Part shown: positions 52,879 through 62,673 of the stretch, piece after piece
Numbering within the stretch: position 1 is the stretch's first letter
How the letters are laid out: every line of letters begins with the position of its first letter
Assembly: GCF_030408835.1 (NCBI RefSeq)
Contig: NZ_CP047357.1
Location: forward strand, 806,001-870,000
From: Corynebacterium freneyi
Lineage (GTDB): Bacteria > Actinomycetota > Actinomycetes > Mycobacteriales > Mycobacteriaceae
Direction of reading: 5' to 3'
DNA: 64,000 nucleotides
The notes under the pieces: generated by a model
What the model saw: the letters and a program-made list of their open reading frames with translations, nothing else
The model's database searches: none
Told to the model about the DNA's origin: nothing
Translations under genes and position numbers: made by a program

Positions 52879-54123
52879 TCAGCCCTCGACCAGGTCGGCC
52901 TCGCCCTCGGAACCGCGCGAGTACACGGCGGCGAGGGTGCGCTCGCGGGCGGCCTCGAGCCCGGAGACGTCGGCATCCTCGCCGAACTCGGCGCGCGTGT
53001 TCTCGATGGCCCGCGAAATCGGGGTCACCGTCACCGGGTGGATGCCCGGGGGAGAGATGACCGTCGGGGTGAACGTGACCGTGCCGACCTCCCATGCCGG
53101 GCCCTCGGTCGCCGAGTTGGCGCCCTCCTTCGGCACGAAAGTGACGTCGACCATCAGGCCCTCGAACGCCGGGATGTTCGTCGACAGCTGCTGGGCGACC
53201 AGATTGCCCAGGCCGTAGATCACCCACTTGCCGTTGACCTTCTCGATCGGCTGCACCGCATGCGCGTGGTGGCCGTAGACGATGTCGACGTCATCGGACT
53301 GGGTGAGGAGCTCCGCCAGCTCCTGCTGCTGGGCGTTCGGCTCGGTGACGCCTTCGTCACCGGCGTGCATGGCCACCATGACGATGTCGGCGCCGGCCTC
53401 GCGGGCGTCCCCGGCGCGCTTGAGCAAGGTGTCCGGATCCAGGTCCGGGACCAGGTAATCGAACTCGGGGATCAGGCCGTTGAGGCCGTAGGTGCCGGCG
53501 ACGACGGCGATCTTCACGCCCTCGGCGGTTTCGAACATGCGCGGGGCGTCGAACTCCTCCTGGCTGCGGGCGGACCCGGCGTGCACGATGCCCGCCTCAT
53601 CCATCACGTTGAGGGTGTGCACGAGCCCCTCGGTGCCGGCGTCGATGGAGTGGTTCGACGCGGTGGTGCACATGTCCCAGCCGGTCTCCTTGACCTGCGC
53701 GGCGATCTGCGGCGGAGCCGCGAAGCTCGGGTAGCCGGAGAACGGCCCCTCGTACGGGGCGAACGGCACCTCTTCGTGACAGATGGCCAGGTCGGCGGCC
53801 TCGACCTCGGGGCGCACGCCCGCGAAGGTCTGGCTGTAATCGTACGAACCGTCGGGCATCATGCCGGACTCGTAGACGGCCGGGTGCCACAGCAGGTCGC
53901 CGGTGAGGTTCACGGTGACTTCGGCGGGCAGCGGCGCGCCGTCGGCGGTGGCGTCGACCCTGGTGTCGGCGTTGGGGTCGGTGTCGCCACCGGTGGAGCA
54001 GGCGCTCAGCGCGGCGAGCAGACCGACGGAACCTGCGGCGATGACGGTGCGGGCGCGGCGCCACGCGGAGCGACCGGACACCCGGGTCTTCTGGGAGATG
54101 GGGGAGATGAGGGCGGAACGCAT
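52879..54123 (-). CDS. CapA/PgsA-like metallophosphatase-fold lipoprotein
   Basis: Protein of 414 residues with a lipoprotein signal (LLAALSACST, Cys-42). The CapA domain shows VNLTGDLLWHPAV, NHSIDAGTEGLVHTL, DIVMVAMHAGDEG and YGHHAHAVQPIEKVNGKWVI with GLGNLVA. CapA-family proteins take part in poly-glutamate capsule and other surface polymer synthesis or turnover. No capBC genes are near, so the substrate is open. Confidence 0.88.
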   Translation of the reverse strand: MRSALISPISQKTRVSGRSAWRRARTVIAAGSVGLLAALSACSTGGDTDPNADTRVDATADGAPLPAEVTVNLTGDLLWHPAVYESGMMPDGSYDYSQTFAGVRPEVEAADLAICHEEVPFAPYEGPFSGYPSFAAPPQIAAQVKETGWDMCTTASNHSIDAGTEGLVHTLNVMDEAGIVHAGSARSQEEFDAPRMFETAEGVKIAVVAGTYGLNGLIPEFDYLVPDLDPDTLLKRAGDAREAGADIVMVAMHAGDEGVTEPNAQQQELAELLTQSDDVDIVYGHHAHAVQPIEKVNGKWVIYGLGNLVAQQLSTNIPAFEGLMVDVTFVPKEGANSATEGPAWEVGTVTFTPTVISPPGIHPVTVTPISRAIENTRAEFGEDADVSGLEAARERTLAAVYSRGSEGEADLVEG

Positions 54124-54266
54124 TGTTCGATGATCTTATGAAACCTTAAGGGTGCGCAACTTCTGGCGGGATGCCCGGGTACCCCCGAAAGTCCAGCGTA
54201 TCGGGGGTGCTACCCCGTCGGTGGTCGGTGCTGCGCCTTGCCGAGCCTCCACGGTGCCGCGCGGCG

Positions 54267-55892
54267 CTACGCCTCCAGCAGTTTGCCGGGGTTCATGATC
54301 CCGGCGGGGTCGAGTTCGCGTTTCGCCGCTCGCAACACCGCGATGCCGAGGTCTCCGATCTCGTCGCGCAGATAGGGCGCGTGGTCCACGCCGACCGAAT
54401 GGTGGTGCGTGATGGTCCCGCCGTTGGCGACGATCGCGCGGCATGCGGCGTCTTTGGCGGCCCGCCACTGCGCGTCGGGGTCGTCGCCCCGGGCGGCGAG
54501 GACGGTGAAATACAGCGAGCAGCCGTCGCGGTAGACGTGGGAGACGTGGCACATGGTCAGCGTCATCGTGCCCGTTTCCCGCAGCGCGTCCGCCAGGGCG
54601 CGGGTGACGGCCTTCTTCAGGCGGGCGACGTTGGACCAGTCGGTGGCGGTTTCCAGCGTCTCGCACAGGGCGCCGTTGTCCAGCAGCGCATCGCGCAGCA
54701 CGGGCGTGCCGAAGCGCCCCTGCTCCCACGACCGCACGGGCGCCTCTCCCACGGGGGTGCCGCCGGCGGCGATGAGCAGCGCCCTCGTTTCCGCGTGGCG
54801 CGAGGCGGCGTGGTCGGCGGTGCCCTCGAACATCGTCAAGCACAGGCAGCCTTCCGGCGCCTGCGACGCATCGCCGATCGCCTCGTCGGAAGTGAGGTTC
54901 AGGCTGGATTCGATTTCGTCGGAAAGCCTGATCACGGTGGGCCCGGCGCCGGCCTGCGTCACCGCGCGCACACCGGCGACGCCGGCGTCGAAGGAGGGGA
55001 AGGAAAACGCCTCGTAGCGCTTGACCTCGGGGATCGGGTGGACGCGCAGACGGACGCGGGTGATGACGCCGAAGATTCCCTCCGAGCCGAGGAACAGCTC
55101 GCGCAGGTCCGGCCCCGCGGCGGTGGCCGGCGATGCCGCCCCGACCTCGAGGATCCCGGAGGGCGTGACGACGGTGAACGACCGCACCATGTCGTCGAAC
55201 CGCCCGTAGCCCGCCGACGACTGCCCCGACGACCTCGTCGCCGCGTAACCGCCGATGGTGGCGTAGGGGAAGGACTGCGGGTAGTGGCCGAGCTGCAGGC
55301 CGTGGTCGGCCAGGAGAAACTCGGCGGCCGGACCGGTCAATCCCGCACCGAGGGTGGCCAGGCCGGATTCGGCGTCGACGTCGGTGACGTCGTCGAAAAG
55401 CACGAGGTCCAGGCTGATCACCGCCCGCATCGTCCCGCGCACGGGGTCGACGCCGCCGACCACGCTGGTGCCACCGCCGAAGGGCACCACCGCGACCTTT
55501 TCGCGGCTGCACCAGCGCAGGATGTCCAGCACCTCGTCGTCGGTGGCGGGGGCGACGACGGCATCGGGCACGTCATGGGTTCCGCCGAGGCGCCAGCCGA
55601 TGAGGTCGGGGTAGGACTTGCCGCGGGCGCGCCGCAGCTTCTGGGTGAAGTCCGTGGTTACCCGGTCTGCGCCGACGATGTCCGCCAGCGCGGCGATGTC
55701 ATCGGGGGCCAGCCGTGATTCGGTGATGGCGACGTCGCCTTCGGGAATGCGGGGCAGGGGCTTGTCGACGCCGAAGGCCTTGGTGAGCAGCGTGCGCACG
55801 CCACGAGACAGCGGCTTGGCCTCGTCCGCGGTGCCCCAGAGGTTGAACTCCATCGGCGGGCGGGGGACTCCGATGCTTTCCCGGCTGCTCAT
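54267..55892 (-). CDS. FAD-binding oxidase, alkylglycerone-phosphate synthase-like
   Basis: FAD enzyme of the VAO/PCMH class, 541 residues from ATG 55892 (MSSRESIGVP). The FAD site is VVPFGGGTSVVGGVDP and the later IGGYAATRSSGQSSAGYGRFDDM; the C-terminal catalytic part has DGCSLYFTV and HHHSVGVDHAPYLRDEIG, the histidine cluster typical of AGPS and its actinobacterial relatives. Ether-lipid synthesis is a family function, but actinobacterial members may oxidise glycolate-type or other substrates. It diverges from glpD. Confidence 0.88.
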   Translation of the reverse strand: MSSRESIGVPRPPMEFNLWGTADEAKPLSRGVRTLLTKAFGVDKPLPRIPEGDVAITESRLAPDDIAALADIVGADRVTTDFTQKLRRARGKSYPDLIGWRLGGTHDVPDAVVAPATDDEVLDILRWCSREKVAVVPFGGGTSVVGGVDPVRGTMRAVISLDLVLFDDVTDVDAESGLATLGAGLTGPAAEFLLADHGLQLGHYPQSFPYATIGGYAATRSSGQSSAGYGRFDDMVRSFTVVTPSGILEVGAASPATAAGPDLRELFLGSEGIFGVITRVRLRVHPIPEVKRYEAFSFPSFDAGVAGVRAVTQAGAGPTVIRLSDEIESSLNLTSDEAIGDASQAPEGCLCLTMFEGTADHAASRHAETRALLIAAGGTPVGEAPVRSWEQGRFGTPVLRDALLDNGALCETLETATDWSNVARLKKAVTRALADALRETGTMTLTMCHVSHVYRDGCSLYFTVLAARGDDPDAQWRAAKDAACRAIVANGGTITHHHSVGVDHAPYLRDEIGDLGIAVLRAAKRELDPAGIMNPGKLLEA

Positions 55893-56012
55893 GGCCGGAA
55901 TGTTACGCACATGCCCCGTGCGCCGGAATGCGGCGGGCGAATCATACGAGACACCGTCGTGACAAACGTTGACAAAATGTCAATGAAATGGCCATTCTGG
56001 GGAGGTGACGCG

Positions 56013-57644
56013 ATGGGGCGCGGGCCCCGGCGCAACGAAGGGATCGTGGAGCCGATGGACGCCGTGCACGACGATGGCACCGCCCTCGACGCCGCGCGCC
56101 GCGCCGCTTGGCTGGGGGAGCTGAAGGCCGCGGATGGACCCGTCGATCTCATCGTCGTCGGAGGCGGCATCACCGGCGTCGGCGTCGCACTCGACGCGGC
56201 GACCCGTGGCCTGGACGTCGTTCTCGTCGAAAAGCACGACCTTGGATTCGGCACGTCGCGCTGGTCCTCCAAACTCGCCCATGGCGGCCTGCGGTACCTG
56301 ACCAAGATGGAGTTCGGCATCGCCCGTGACTCGGCGGTGGAGCGCGGCCGCCTGATGCGCCACATCGCACCGCACTTGATCCGCGCGCTGCCGCAGGTCA
56401 CGCCGCTTGCCGACGACACCACCCTCTTGCAGAAGGCGGCCGTGCGGCTCGGCTACGCCGCGGGAGACCTGCTGAGGATGACCGCCCGCACGCCGTCGAC
56501 GGTGCTGCCGCGCTCGCGCTACCGGGGCCGGGCGGCGACGCTGGAGATGGTGCCCACGGTGCTTCGCGACGGCCTGCGGGGAGCGTGGGTGAACTACGAC
56601 GGGCAGATCATCGACGACGCCCGCATGGTCACCGCCATCGCCCGGACTGCGGCGGACAACGGCGCCCGCGTGATCACCCGGTGCCGCGCCGTCGACGCCA
56701 CCGGGAGCGGGGCGATGCTCGTCGACGAATTGGCCGGCGACCGGTTCCGGCTGTCGGCTCGCGCGGTGGTCAACGCCACGGGCGTGTGGGCCGGGAGCCT
56801 CGACGACGACATCCGCATCCGGCCCTCGCGCGGCACGCACCTGGTCTTCGATGCGGAGACCTTCGGCAACCCCACCGGATCGCTGACCGTGCCGCTGCCC
56901 GGATCGATCAGCCGCTATCTGTTCCTCCTGCCCGCGCAGTTGGGACGCGTGTACCTGGGGCTGACCGATGAGGACACCCCGGGTGAGGTGCCGGACGTCC
57001 CGCCGACGCCGGAGTCCGACGTCGAATTCCTGCTGGACAACATCAACCGTGCCCTGGAGACCAAGGTGACGCGGGCCGACGTGCGCGGCGCGTTCACCGG
57101 ACTGCGGCCGCTGCTGGTGCCCGACGGCGACGACGCCGGATCGACGGCTGACCTGTCGCGCCGGCATGCGACGGTGACGTCCGACGACGGGCTGATCTCC
57201 ATCGTCGGCGGCAAATTCACCGAATACCGGCTCATGGCCCAGGAGACCGTCGACGTCGTCGTCGCCGACCGGGGGATGCACGCAGGGGAATGTCGGACGA
57301 TGGAGCTGCCGTTGGTCGGCGCGCCGGGCCATCGCGGCAGTTGGGGCGTGCGCGAGGCGGAGTTGGCCGCGCTGCCGGAATCGCTCGTCGCCCGATACGG
57401 TCACGAGGCCCCGAAGGTCGTCGCCGTCGCGACGGTGCCGGACCCGTTGGGGAAGGTCGCCGGTCTCGACGTCACCCGCGCGGAATTCGAATACGCCGTC
57501 ACCCATGAGGGCGCGATGAACGTCGGCGACATCCTCGACCGCCGCACCCGCATCGGCCTGGTCGCCGCCGACCGCGTCGCCGCGGCGCCGTTCGCCCGTG
57601 AAGTCCTCGCGCTGCATGGCATCGCCGTGACGGGGGATGAGTGA
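56013..57644 (+). CDS. glpD: Aerobic glycerol-3-phosphate dehydrogenase
   Basis: Membrane-associated FAD enzyme that oxidises glycerol-3-phosphate to DHAP and passes electrons to menaquinone. The protein is 543 residues from ATG 56013, preceded by GGAGG at eight bases. FAD motif DLIVVGGGITGVGVALDA, then FGTSRWSSKLAHGGLRYL, RPSRGTHLVF and GGKFTEYRLMAQETVD. The length and end fit GlpD. It stops three bases before the small basic ORF. Confidence 0.93.
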   Translation: MGRGPRRNEGIVEPMDAVHDDGTALDAARRAAWLGELKAADGPVDLIVVGGGITGVGVALDAATRGLDVVLVEKHDLGFGTSRWSSKLAHGGLRYLTKMEFGIARDSAVERGRLMRHIAPHLIRALPQVTPLADDTTLLQKAAVRLGYAAGDLLRMTARTPSTVLPRSRYRGRAATLEMVPTVLRDGLRGAWVNYDGQIIDDARMVTAIARTAADNGARVITRCRAVDATGSGAMLVDELAGDRFRLSARAVVNATGVWAGSLDDDIRIRPSRGTHLVFDAETFGNPTGSLTVPLPGSISRYLFLLPAQLGRVYLGLTDEDTPGEVPDVPPTPESDVEFLLDNINRALETKVTRADVRGAFTGLRPLLVPDGDDAGSTADLSRRHATVTSDDGLISIVGGKFTEYRLMAQETVDVVVADRGMHAGECRTMELPLVGAPGHRGSWGVREAELAALPESLVARYGHEAPKVVAVATVPDPLGKVAGLDVTRAEFEYAVTHEGAMNVGDILDRRTRIGLVAADRVAAAPFAREVLALHGIAVTGDE

Positions 57645-57647
57645 GTG

Positions 57648-57929
57648 ATGGCCGGACGGAAACGGGCCGACACCACGACGGGACGCGGTCGACGGGGAAA
57701 GATCGCGGCGGCGGTGAACGACCTGCGGAACCGGGCGATAAATTGGCTGCTCGTCGAAAAGCCCGCGGTGGCGGCGCGGATCATCCGCACGCTGATGTCC
57801 TCGCGGAAGCAGGAGGTCTCGCGGAAGCATGAGGTCCGGCCCACTCCGGCAAAACGAATGTCGCCCCTGACCCGCGACAACGGTCTGCGCGCCGCGAACA
57901 TCGCCGCGGGCGTCCCGGGCGCGAAGTAA
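57648..57929 (+). CDS. Small basic protein downstream of glpD
   Basis: Protein of 93 residues starting ATG 57648 (MAGRKRADTTTGRGRRGKIA), three bases after glpD. It is very Arg/Lys-rich; a hydrophobic helix NRAINWLLVEKPAVAARIIR is in the middle. Residues near 52-63 are a two-unit tandem repeat, SRKQEV SRKHEV, from a 18-bp DNA repeat (57801-57836). No family is recognised; the coupling to glpD supports translation. Confidence 0.55.
   Translation: MAGRKRADTTTGRGRRGKIAAAVNDLRNRAINWLLVEKPAVAARIIRTLMSSRKQEVSRKHEVRPTPAKRMSPLTRDNGLRAANIAAGVPGAK
57801..57836 (+). repeat. Two-unit 18-bp tandem repeat in the small basic gene
   Basis: TCGCGGAAGCAGGAGGTC (57801-57818) is followed directly by TCGCGGAAGCATGAGGTC, differing at one base. 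Confidence 0.8.
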
Positions 57930-58019
57930 CGCCTCAGTCGGGAAGGGGGGGTAGGGGGAGGTCCGCCTGTCCGGACGCGCCGGAAACGCCGAAATCTCGA
58001 ACCTGCGACAACGCCGAAA

Positions 58020-58051
58020 CCCGGACGCCGATGAGGCGCCCGGGCTCCTTT
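58020..58051 (+). terminator. Terminator-like hairpin between the basic ORF and pntB
   Basis: CCCGGACGCC and GGCGCCCGGG pair (one mismatch) around GATGA, followed by CTCCTTT. It lies in the convergent gap. Confidence 0.55.
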
Positions 58052-58060
58052 CCCGGAATT

Positions 58061-58111
58061 CGCGGTGTCCCGAAGTATGCGGTGTCCCGGAGTGCGCGGG
58101 TGTCCCGCCGT
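58061..58111 (+). repeat. Three-unit 17-bp tandem repeat
   Basis: Units CGCGGTGTCCCGAAGTA, TGCGGTGTCCCGGAGTG and CGCGGGTGTCCCGCCGT follow one another just before the pntB stop. Confidence 0.6.
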
Positions 58112-58120
58112 CGTCGTGCG

Positions 58121-59704
58121 TTACTTGCGGTGCACCGACGCCGGCACCTGCTGAGCGCCGGAGGCGTCGCGGGCGGATCCCGCGGCGTCACCCGCCGGAG
58201 TGGACTTCAGCTCGGAGATGATGCTCTCCACCGACGACTTGGCGTCGCCAAGCAGCATGTCCGTGTTGTCGTTGAAGAACAGCGGGTTTTGCACGCCCGC
58301 GTAACCGGAGCCCATGGAACGCTTGAACACGATGACCTTCTCGGCCTCCCAGACCTGCAACACCGGCATGCCGGCGATGGGGGAACCGGGCTCCTTGGCG
58401 ATCGGGTTGACCGTGTCGTTGGCGCCGATGACCAGCACGACGTCGACGTCGCCGAAGTCGTCGTTGACCTCGTCCATCTCCAGGACCAGGTCGTAGGGGA
58501 CCTTCGCCTCGGCGAGGAGCACGTTCATGTGGCCCGGCAGGCGGCCGGCGACCGGGTGGATGCCGAAGGTGACTTCCTTGCCCGCTTCGCGCAGGGTGCG
58601 GGTCAGCTCCGCCACCGGGTACTGCGCCTGGGAGACGGCCATGCCGTAGCCCGGGGTGATCATGACCGTGTTGGCCATCTTCAGCAGCTCCGCGGCCTCG
58701 GACACGGACACCTCGGTGTGGGTGCCGGCCTCGCCGCCGCCGGCGACTGCACTGGCGTCGGTGCCGAAGCCGCCCAGCAGGACGTTGAGGAAGGAGCGGT
58801 TCATCGCCTGGCACATGATGTAGCTCAGGTACGCGCCCGACGAGCCGACCAGGGCGCCGGTGATGATCAGCAGCGGGTTGGACAGCATCAGGCCGGTGAA
58901 CGCCGCGGCCCAGCCGGAGTAGGAGTTCATGATCGACACGACGACGGGCATGTCGCCGCCGCCGATGGCGATGACCAGGTGCCAGCCCAGGAACAGGGCC
59001 AGGGCGGTCATGACGCCCAGCGCGATCCAGGCGGGGGAGCCCTCGCCGACGATGATGAACGTGACCATCAGTGCCACGGAGATCAGCAGGATCAGGACGT
59101 TGAGCACGTTGCGCGCCGGCAGCAGCACCGGAGCGCCCTTGATCTTTTCGGCCAGCTTCAAGCCGGCGACGATGGAACCGGAGAAGGTCACCGCGCCGAT
59201 GAAGACGCCCAGGTAGACCTCGCCCAAGTGGAACGCCATGGCGTTGCCGGTGAGCTCGTCTTCGGTGATGAAGGAGTTGTAGCCGATGAACACGGCGGCC
59301 AGGCCGACGAAGCCGTTGAAGTAGGCGATCAGCTGCGGCAGGCCGGTCATCTCGACGGAACGGGCGCGCCAGGTGCCGAACATGCCGCCCAGCGCCATGG
59401 CCAGGCCGATGAGGATGACGATGGTCAGCGGACGCTGGTAGTCGCCCTCGGTGTCGCGGATGGAGGTCGCGACGGCCTGCACGATGGCGAGGATCACGGC
59501 GACGGCCATGCCGGTCATGCCCAGCGTGTTGCCGCGGCGGGCGGTCTCCGGCTTGGACAGCGCGGCCAGGGACAGGATGAACAGCAGCGCCGCGGCGATG
59601 TAGCCGAGGGTGGACAGACGGTTGGTCCAGTCCAGCAGCGCGTCGGTGCCGCCGGTTGCGGCCGCGTCGGCGGCCACGGTGGTGATGTCGGTGATGGTGG
59701 CCAT
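58121..59704 (-). CDS. pntB: NAD(P) transhydrogenase beta subunit
   Basis: Membrane and NADP-binding subunit of proton-translocating transhydrogenase, 527 residues. Many helices in the first half; the C-terminal dIII domain has [60 protein letters not shown] and [20 protein letters not shown]. It starts four bases after the pntA stop. Confidence 0.97.
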   Translation of the reverse strand: MATITDITTVAADAAATGGTDALLDWTNRLSTLGYIAAALLFILSLAALSKPETARRGNTLGMTGMAVAVILAIVQAVATSIRDTEGDYQRPLTIVILIGLAMALGGMFGTWRARSVEMTGLPQLIAYFNGFVGLAAVFIGYNSFITEDELTGNAMAFHLGEVYLGVFIGAVTFSGSIVAGLKLAEKIKGAPVLLPARNVLNVLILLISVALMVTFIIVGEGSPAWIALGVMTALALFLGWHLVIAIGGGDMPVVVSIMNSYSGWAAAFTGLMLSNPLLIITGALVGSSGAYLSYIMCQAMNRSFLNVLLGGFGTDASAVAGGGEAGTHTEVSVSEAAELLKMANTVMITPGYGMAVSQAQYPVAELTRTLREAGKEVTFGIHPVAGRLPGHMNVLLAEAKVPYDLVLEMDEVNDDFGDVDVVLVIGANDTVNPIAKEPGSPIAGMPVLQVWEAEKVIVFKRSMGSGYAGVQNPLFFNDNTDMLLGDAKSSVESIISELKSTPAGDAAGSARDASGAQQVPASVHRK

Positions 59705-59708
59705 GGTT

Positions 59709-61328
59709 TTACGCCTCCTCCTTGCGGAACATGCCGAGCATGCGGTCGGTGATGGTGAAGCCGCCGAAGATGTTGATCGACGACAGCATGATGGCCAGGA
59801 AGGCCAGGGAACTGACGATGACGTTGCTCGAACCGACCACCAGGATCGCGCCGACGAGCACGATGCCGGAGATGGCGTTGGTCTCGGACATCAGCGGCGT
59901 GTGCAGGCGCGGGGTGACCGAGGAGATGACGTAGAAGCCGAGGACGATCGCCAGGGTGAGCACCATGTAGTTGGCGCTGACGCTGGCGGGGCTGGCCAGG
60001 ATGACCAGGACGCCGAGGGCGACGACCAAGGCGAGGCCGATCTTCGCCCCGGTGCCGCCCATGAAGGCGACCTTCTCGGGGGCTTCGGCGGTGGCCTCGG
60101 CGGCGAGCTTCTCCTGCGCGGCGGCTGCCGGGGTGGCGGAGACCTGAACCGGCGGCGGGGGCCACAGGATCGAGGTGTCGGTGGCGGCGCCGGTGGTCCC
60201 GGCTTCCACGTTGCCGGTGTCGCCGCCCTTGCTGGCGCAGGTGCCGTTGAGGGTGACGGTGATGCCGCGGACGATCTCGTCGTCGAGGTCGAGGACCGGG
60301 GTGCCGTCCTTTTCCGGGGTGATCAGCTTGAACAGGTTGACGATGTTCTGGCCGTAGAGCTGCGACGCCTGGCCGGGCAGGCGGCCGGCGAGGTCGGTGT
60401 GGCCGATGATGGTGACGCCGTTGTCGGTGACGGTGACTTCGCCGGGCACGGTGAGCTCGCAGTTGCCGCCGTTGGCCGCGGCCATGTCGACGATGACGCT
60501 GCCCGGGCGCATGGCGCGGACGTCGTCGGCGGTGAGCAGCAGCGGGGACTTGCGGCCGGGGATGTTCGCCGTGGTGATGACGATGTCGGCGGCGGCCGAC
60601 TGCTCGGCGTAGAGCTTCGCGGCGGCGGTGGCCTGGTCGTCGGTCATCTCCTTGGCGTAGCCGTCGGAGGACTTCTCGGAGGCGACGGGAATCGGGATGA
60701 ACTCCGCGCCCATGGATTCGACCTGCTCGCCGGCTTCGGGGCGCAGGTCGGTGGCCTTGACGATGGCGCCCATGGAGTTGGCGGTGCCGATCGCGGCGAG
60801 GCCGCCGACGCCGGCGCCGATGACGTAGACGGTGGCCGGCGGGACCTTGCCCGCGGCGGTGACCTGGCCGGTGAACAGGCGGCCGAAGGCGTTGGCTGCC
60901 TCGACGACGGCGCGGTAGCCGGCGATGTTGGCCATCGACGACAGCACGTCCATGGACTGGGCGCGCGACAGGCGCGGCACGGCGTCCATGGCCAGGGCGG
61001 TGACGTGCGAGGCGGCGAGCTCTTCGACGAGGTCGGGGTTGCGGCCCGGGGCGAGGCGCGAGATGAGCATCGCGCCGGGCTTCATCAGCGCGCGGTATTC
61101 GGCGGGCGGGGTGTCGAGGGTGGTGATGATGTCCGCTCGCCACACGTCCTCGCCGACGAGTCGGGCGCCGGCGGCCTCGTAGAGATCGTCGGGGTAGGCG
61201 GCGTCGTCGCCGGCCCCGGCCTGGACGTCGACGTCGTAGCCGAGCTTGATCAGCTTGGCGACCGTGTCCGGCGTCGCCGCGACGAGCGGCTGCCGGGCAT
61301 CCGGTTCAATGGGGATTCCGATTCGCAT
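59709..61328 (-). CDS. pntA: NAD(P) transhydrogenase alpha subunit
   Basis: NAD(H)-binding dI domain plus membrane helices in one chain, 539 residues from ATG 61328 with AGGAG ahead. [20 protein letters not shown], the NAD site [41 protein letters not shown] and, after an Ala/Pro linker, four C-terminal helices ([20 protein letters not shown]). pntAB makes NADPH from NADH at the expense of the proton gradient. Confidence 0.97.
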   Translation of the reverse strand: MRIGIPIEPDARQPLVAATPDTVAKLIKLGYDVDVQAGAGDDAAYPDDLYEAAGARLVGEDVWRADIITTLDTPPAEYRALMKPGAMLISRLAPGRNPDLVEELAASHVTALAMDAVPRLSRAQSMDVLSSMANIAGYRAVVEAANAFGRLFTGQVTAAGKVPPATVYVIGAGVGGLAAIGTANSMGAIVKATDLRPEAGEQVESMGAEFIPIPVASEKSSDGYAKEMTDDQATAAAKLYAEQSAAADIVITTANIPGRKSPLLLTADDVRAMRPGSVIVDMAAANGGNCELTVPGEVTVTDNGVTIIGHTDLAGRLPGQASQLYGQNIVNLFKLITPEKDGTPVLDLDDEIVRGITVTLNGTCASKGGDTGNVEAGTTGAATDTSILWPPPPVQVSATPAAAAQEKLAAEATAEAPEKVAFMGGTGAKIGLALVVALGVLVILASPASVSANYMVLTLAIVLGFYVISSVTPRLHTPLMSETNAISGIVLVGAILVVGSSNVIVSSLAFLAIMLSSINIFGGFTITDRMLGMFRKEEA

Positions 61329-61812
61329 TGTGGACTCCTGGATGGCTTGCGGGACATGAATTCGGGCGGTCGGCGGGACACGATGTGGGAAGCGGGGGTG
61401 ACGCATGCTTCGTTTTGGGTGTAATATCGTGTGTGGCCGGTGGGCATCATGGCGTCCGAGGGCCGTTCCCGCCGCCGTCTGCGGTGTGTGCGTGGGGCGT
61501 CGGGGCCGTGCCGGTGCGGGTGGTCCGGGCGCCGATGGCAGATGCTCCGCCTTCTTCGGTCTGTTTATTAAAAGATGAAGACCGTATGTTCCGTGCGGGT
61601 TTCGCCGAAAATGGTTCTGGAATCATTCGATTGCTTGGCGACGTCGCCGTGCCCGCGTGCCGCCGTGAGGGGTGGATAACGGCGGTGGGGTGGGGCGATG
61701 GGCCGTCCGGCGCGCAGGGGAGGCTGCCGTTCCCGCTTCGTCTCCGGGAGCGGGTGTAGTAGCCGGGGGTGGTGTTCCGGTTGCGCTTCGGCGCGCCATC
61801 TACTCCGAGGGG
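61329..61812. other. 484-bp gap upstream of pntA
   Basis: It must hold the pntAB promoter near its left end. The middle (about 61545-61640) is AT-richer. No gene or structured RNA is recognised; a plus-strand open frame at 61328-61759 has no RBS or domain. Confidence 0.45.
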
Positions 61813-62110
61813 TCAGGTCTCGGCGTCGGCGGATCGAAGTAGTTCGCAGGCTTCATGAAGCTGGTAGCGCTCCTCGAGTGTCGCGAGAAGCGCGTGGAAG
61901 GACATCGGGGGATTCCGTCGTCGGTTCAACATTTCGATGAGGGCTGCGCGTGCCACGGAGCAGTCGATTCCGACGGAGTCCGCGATGAACGCGGCCGGTG
62001 TGATGACGTCGATATTGGGCGGAAGGAGATCCCCCGGGAAATCCTTGATGTTGTCGGTGACGATCGCGCCGGCGCGTTCCTCAGTCGACGGACCGATTCT
62101 CCCGTGCCCG
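61813..62110 (-). pseudogene. C-terminal remnant of a PIN-domain toxin
   Basis: About 95 residues remain: AGAIVTDNIKDFPGDLLPP, then AAFIADSVGIDCSVARAALI and the closing HALLATLEERYQLHEACELL. This matches the last half of VapC-like PIN toxins, which use an N-terminal Asp (LLDTCVL-type motif) missing here. The segment begins within or just after the antitoxin stop, in another frame, so the first half was deleted. It cannot be an active nuclease. Confidence 0.65.
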
Positions 62111-62590
62111 AGCGAGCTTCCGGCGAACGGTGCGGAAATCCTCGGCGGACGGCGCTGGGCCATCGTCGGTGGTGTCGGCGATGAACCTTCGCTGCTTCTC
62201 CTGGAGTTCGCGGTGGTACTCCAGGACGTCGCCGAGGAGAAGTCGACGATGGCGGTTGATCTTTTCTGCCGGCAGCTTTCCGGCATCGATGAGCCGGACC
62301 ACGGTGGGGCGCGACACTCCGAGCAGGTCAGCGGCCTCTTGAGTGGTGATGGTGGTGTTGTTGGGGTGAATGGTCACCGCTTGCCCGCTCATGAGGGCAC
62401 GTGCCGCTTGCGCGAGGATTTCGTGCAGGTCCCGCGGTAGTGCGACGTGCTCGTTCTTTCCCGGCCCGGAGAGGAAGCACTGGGCATCGGGTTCTCGTGA
62501 GTGCTTGCGCTGGAACGCGTCGACGAAGTCGACAACCGGTGCGATGGCTTCATCGTTGGTCGGGAAAAAGGTGTTATTTGCAATGGTCAT
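62081..62590 (-). CDS. Excisionase-type HTH protein, probable antitoxin
   Basis: Protein of 169 residues. The DNA-binding module TTQEAADLLGVSRPTVVRLI with AEKINRHRRLLLGDVLEYHRE is the MerR/excisionase (helix-turn-helix 17) fold. Proteins of this length and layout precede PIN toxins in actinobacteria. Its partner downstream is truncated, so this is an orphan antitoxin or a regulator now free of its toxin. Confidence 0.8.
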   Translation of the reverse strand: MTIANNTFFPTNDEAIAPVVDFVDAFQRKHSREPDAQCFLSGPGKNEHVALPRDLHEILAQAARALMSGQAVTIHPNNTTITTQEAADLLGVSRPTVVRLIDAGKLPAEKINRHRRLLLGDVLEYHRELQEKQRRFIADTTDDGPAPSAEDFRTVRRKLARARENRSVD

Positions 62591-62673
62591 GGCGAATCCC
62601 CTTCCCGGCGTTCGTTTCGTTCGAATTTGGCCCCAGCTTAGCGCAGTCGGGTAGGGGATGAAACACCTTGCAG

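Noticed and set aside
61328..61759. Plus-strand gene of 143 codons upstream of pntA
   Set aside because: No RBS, no recognisable domain and Gly/Arg/Val-rich composition of non-coding GC-rich DNA.
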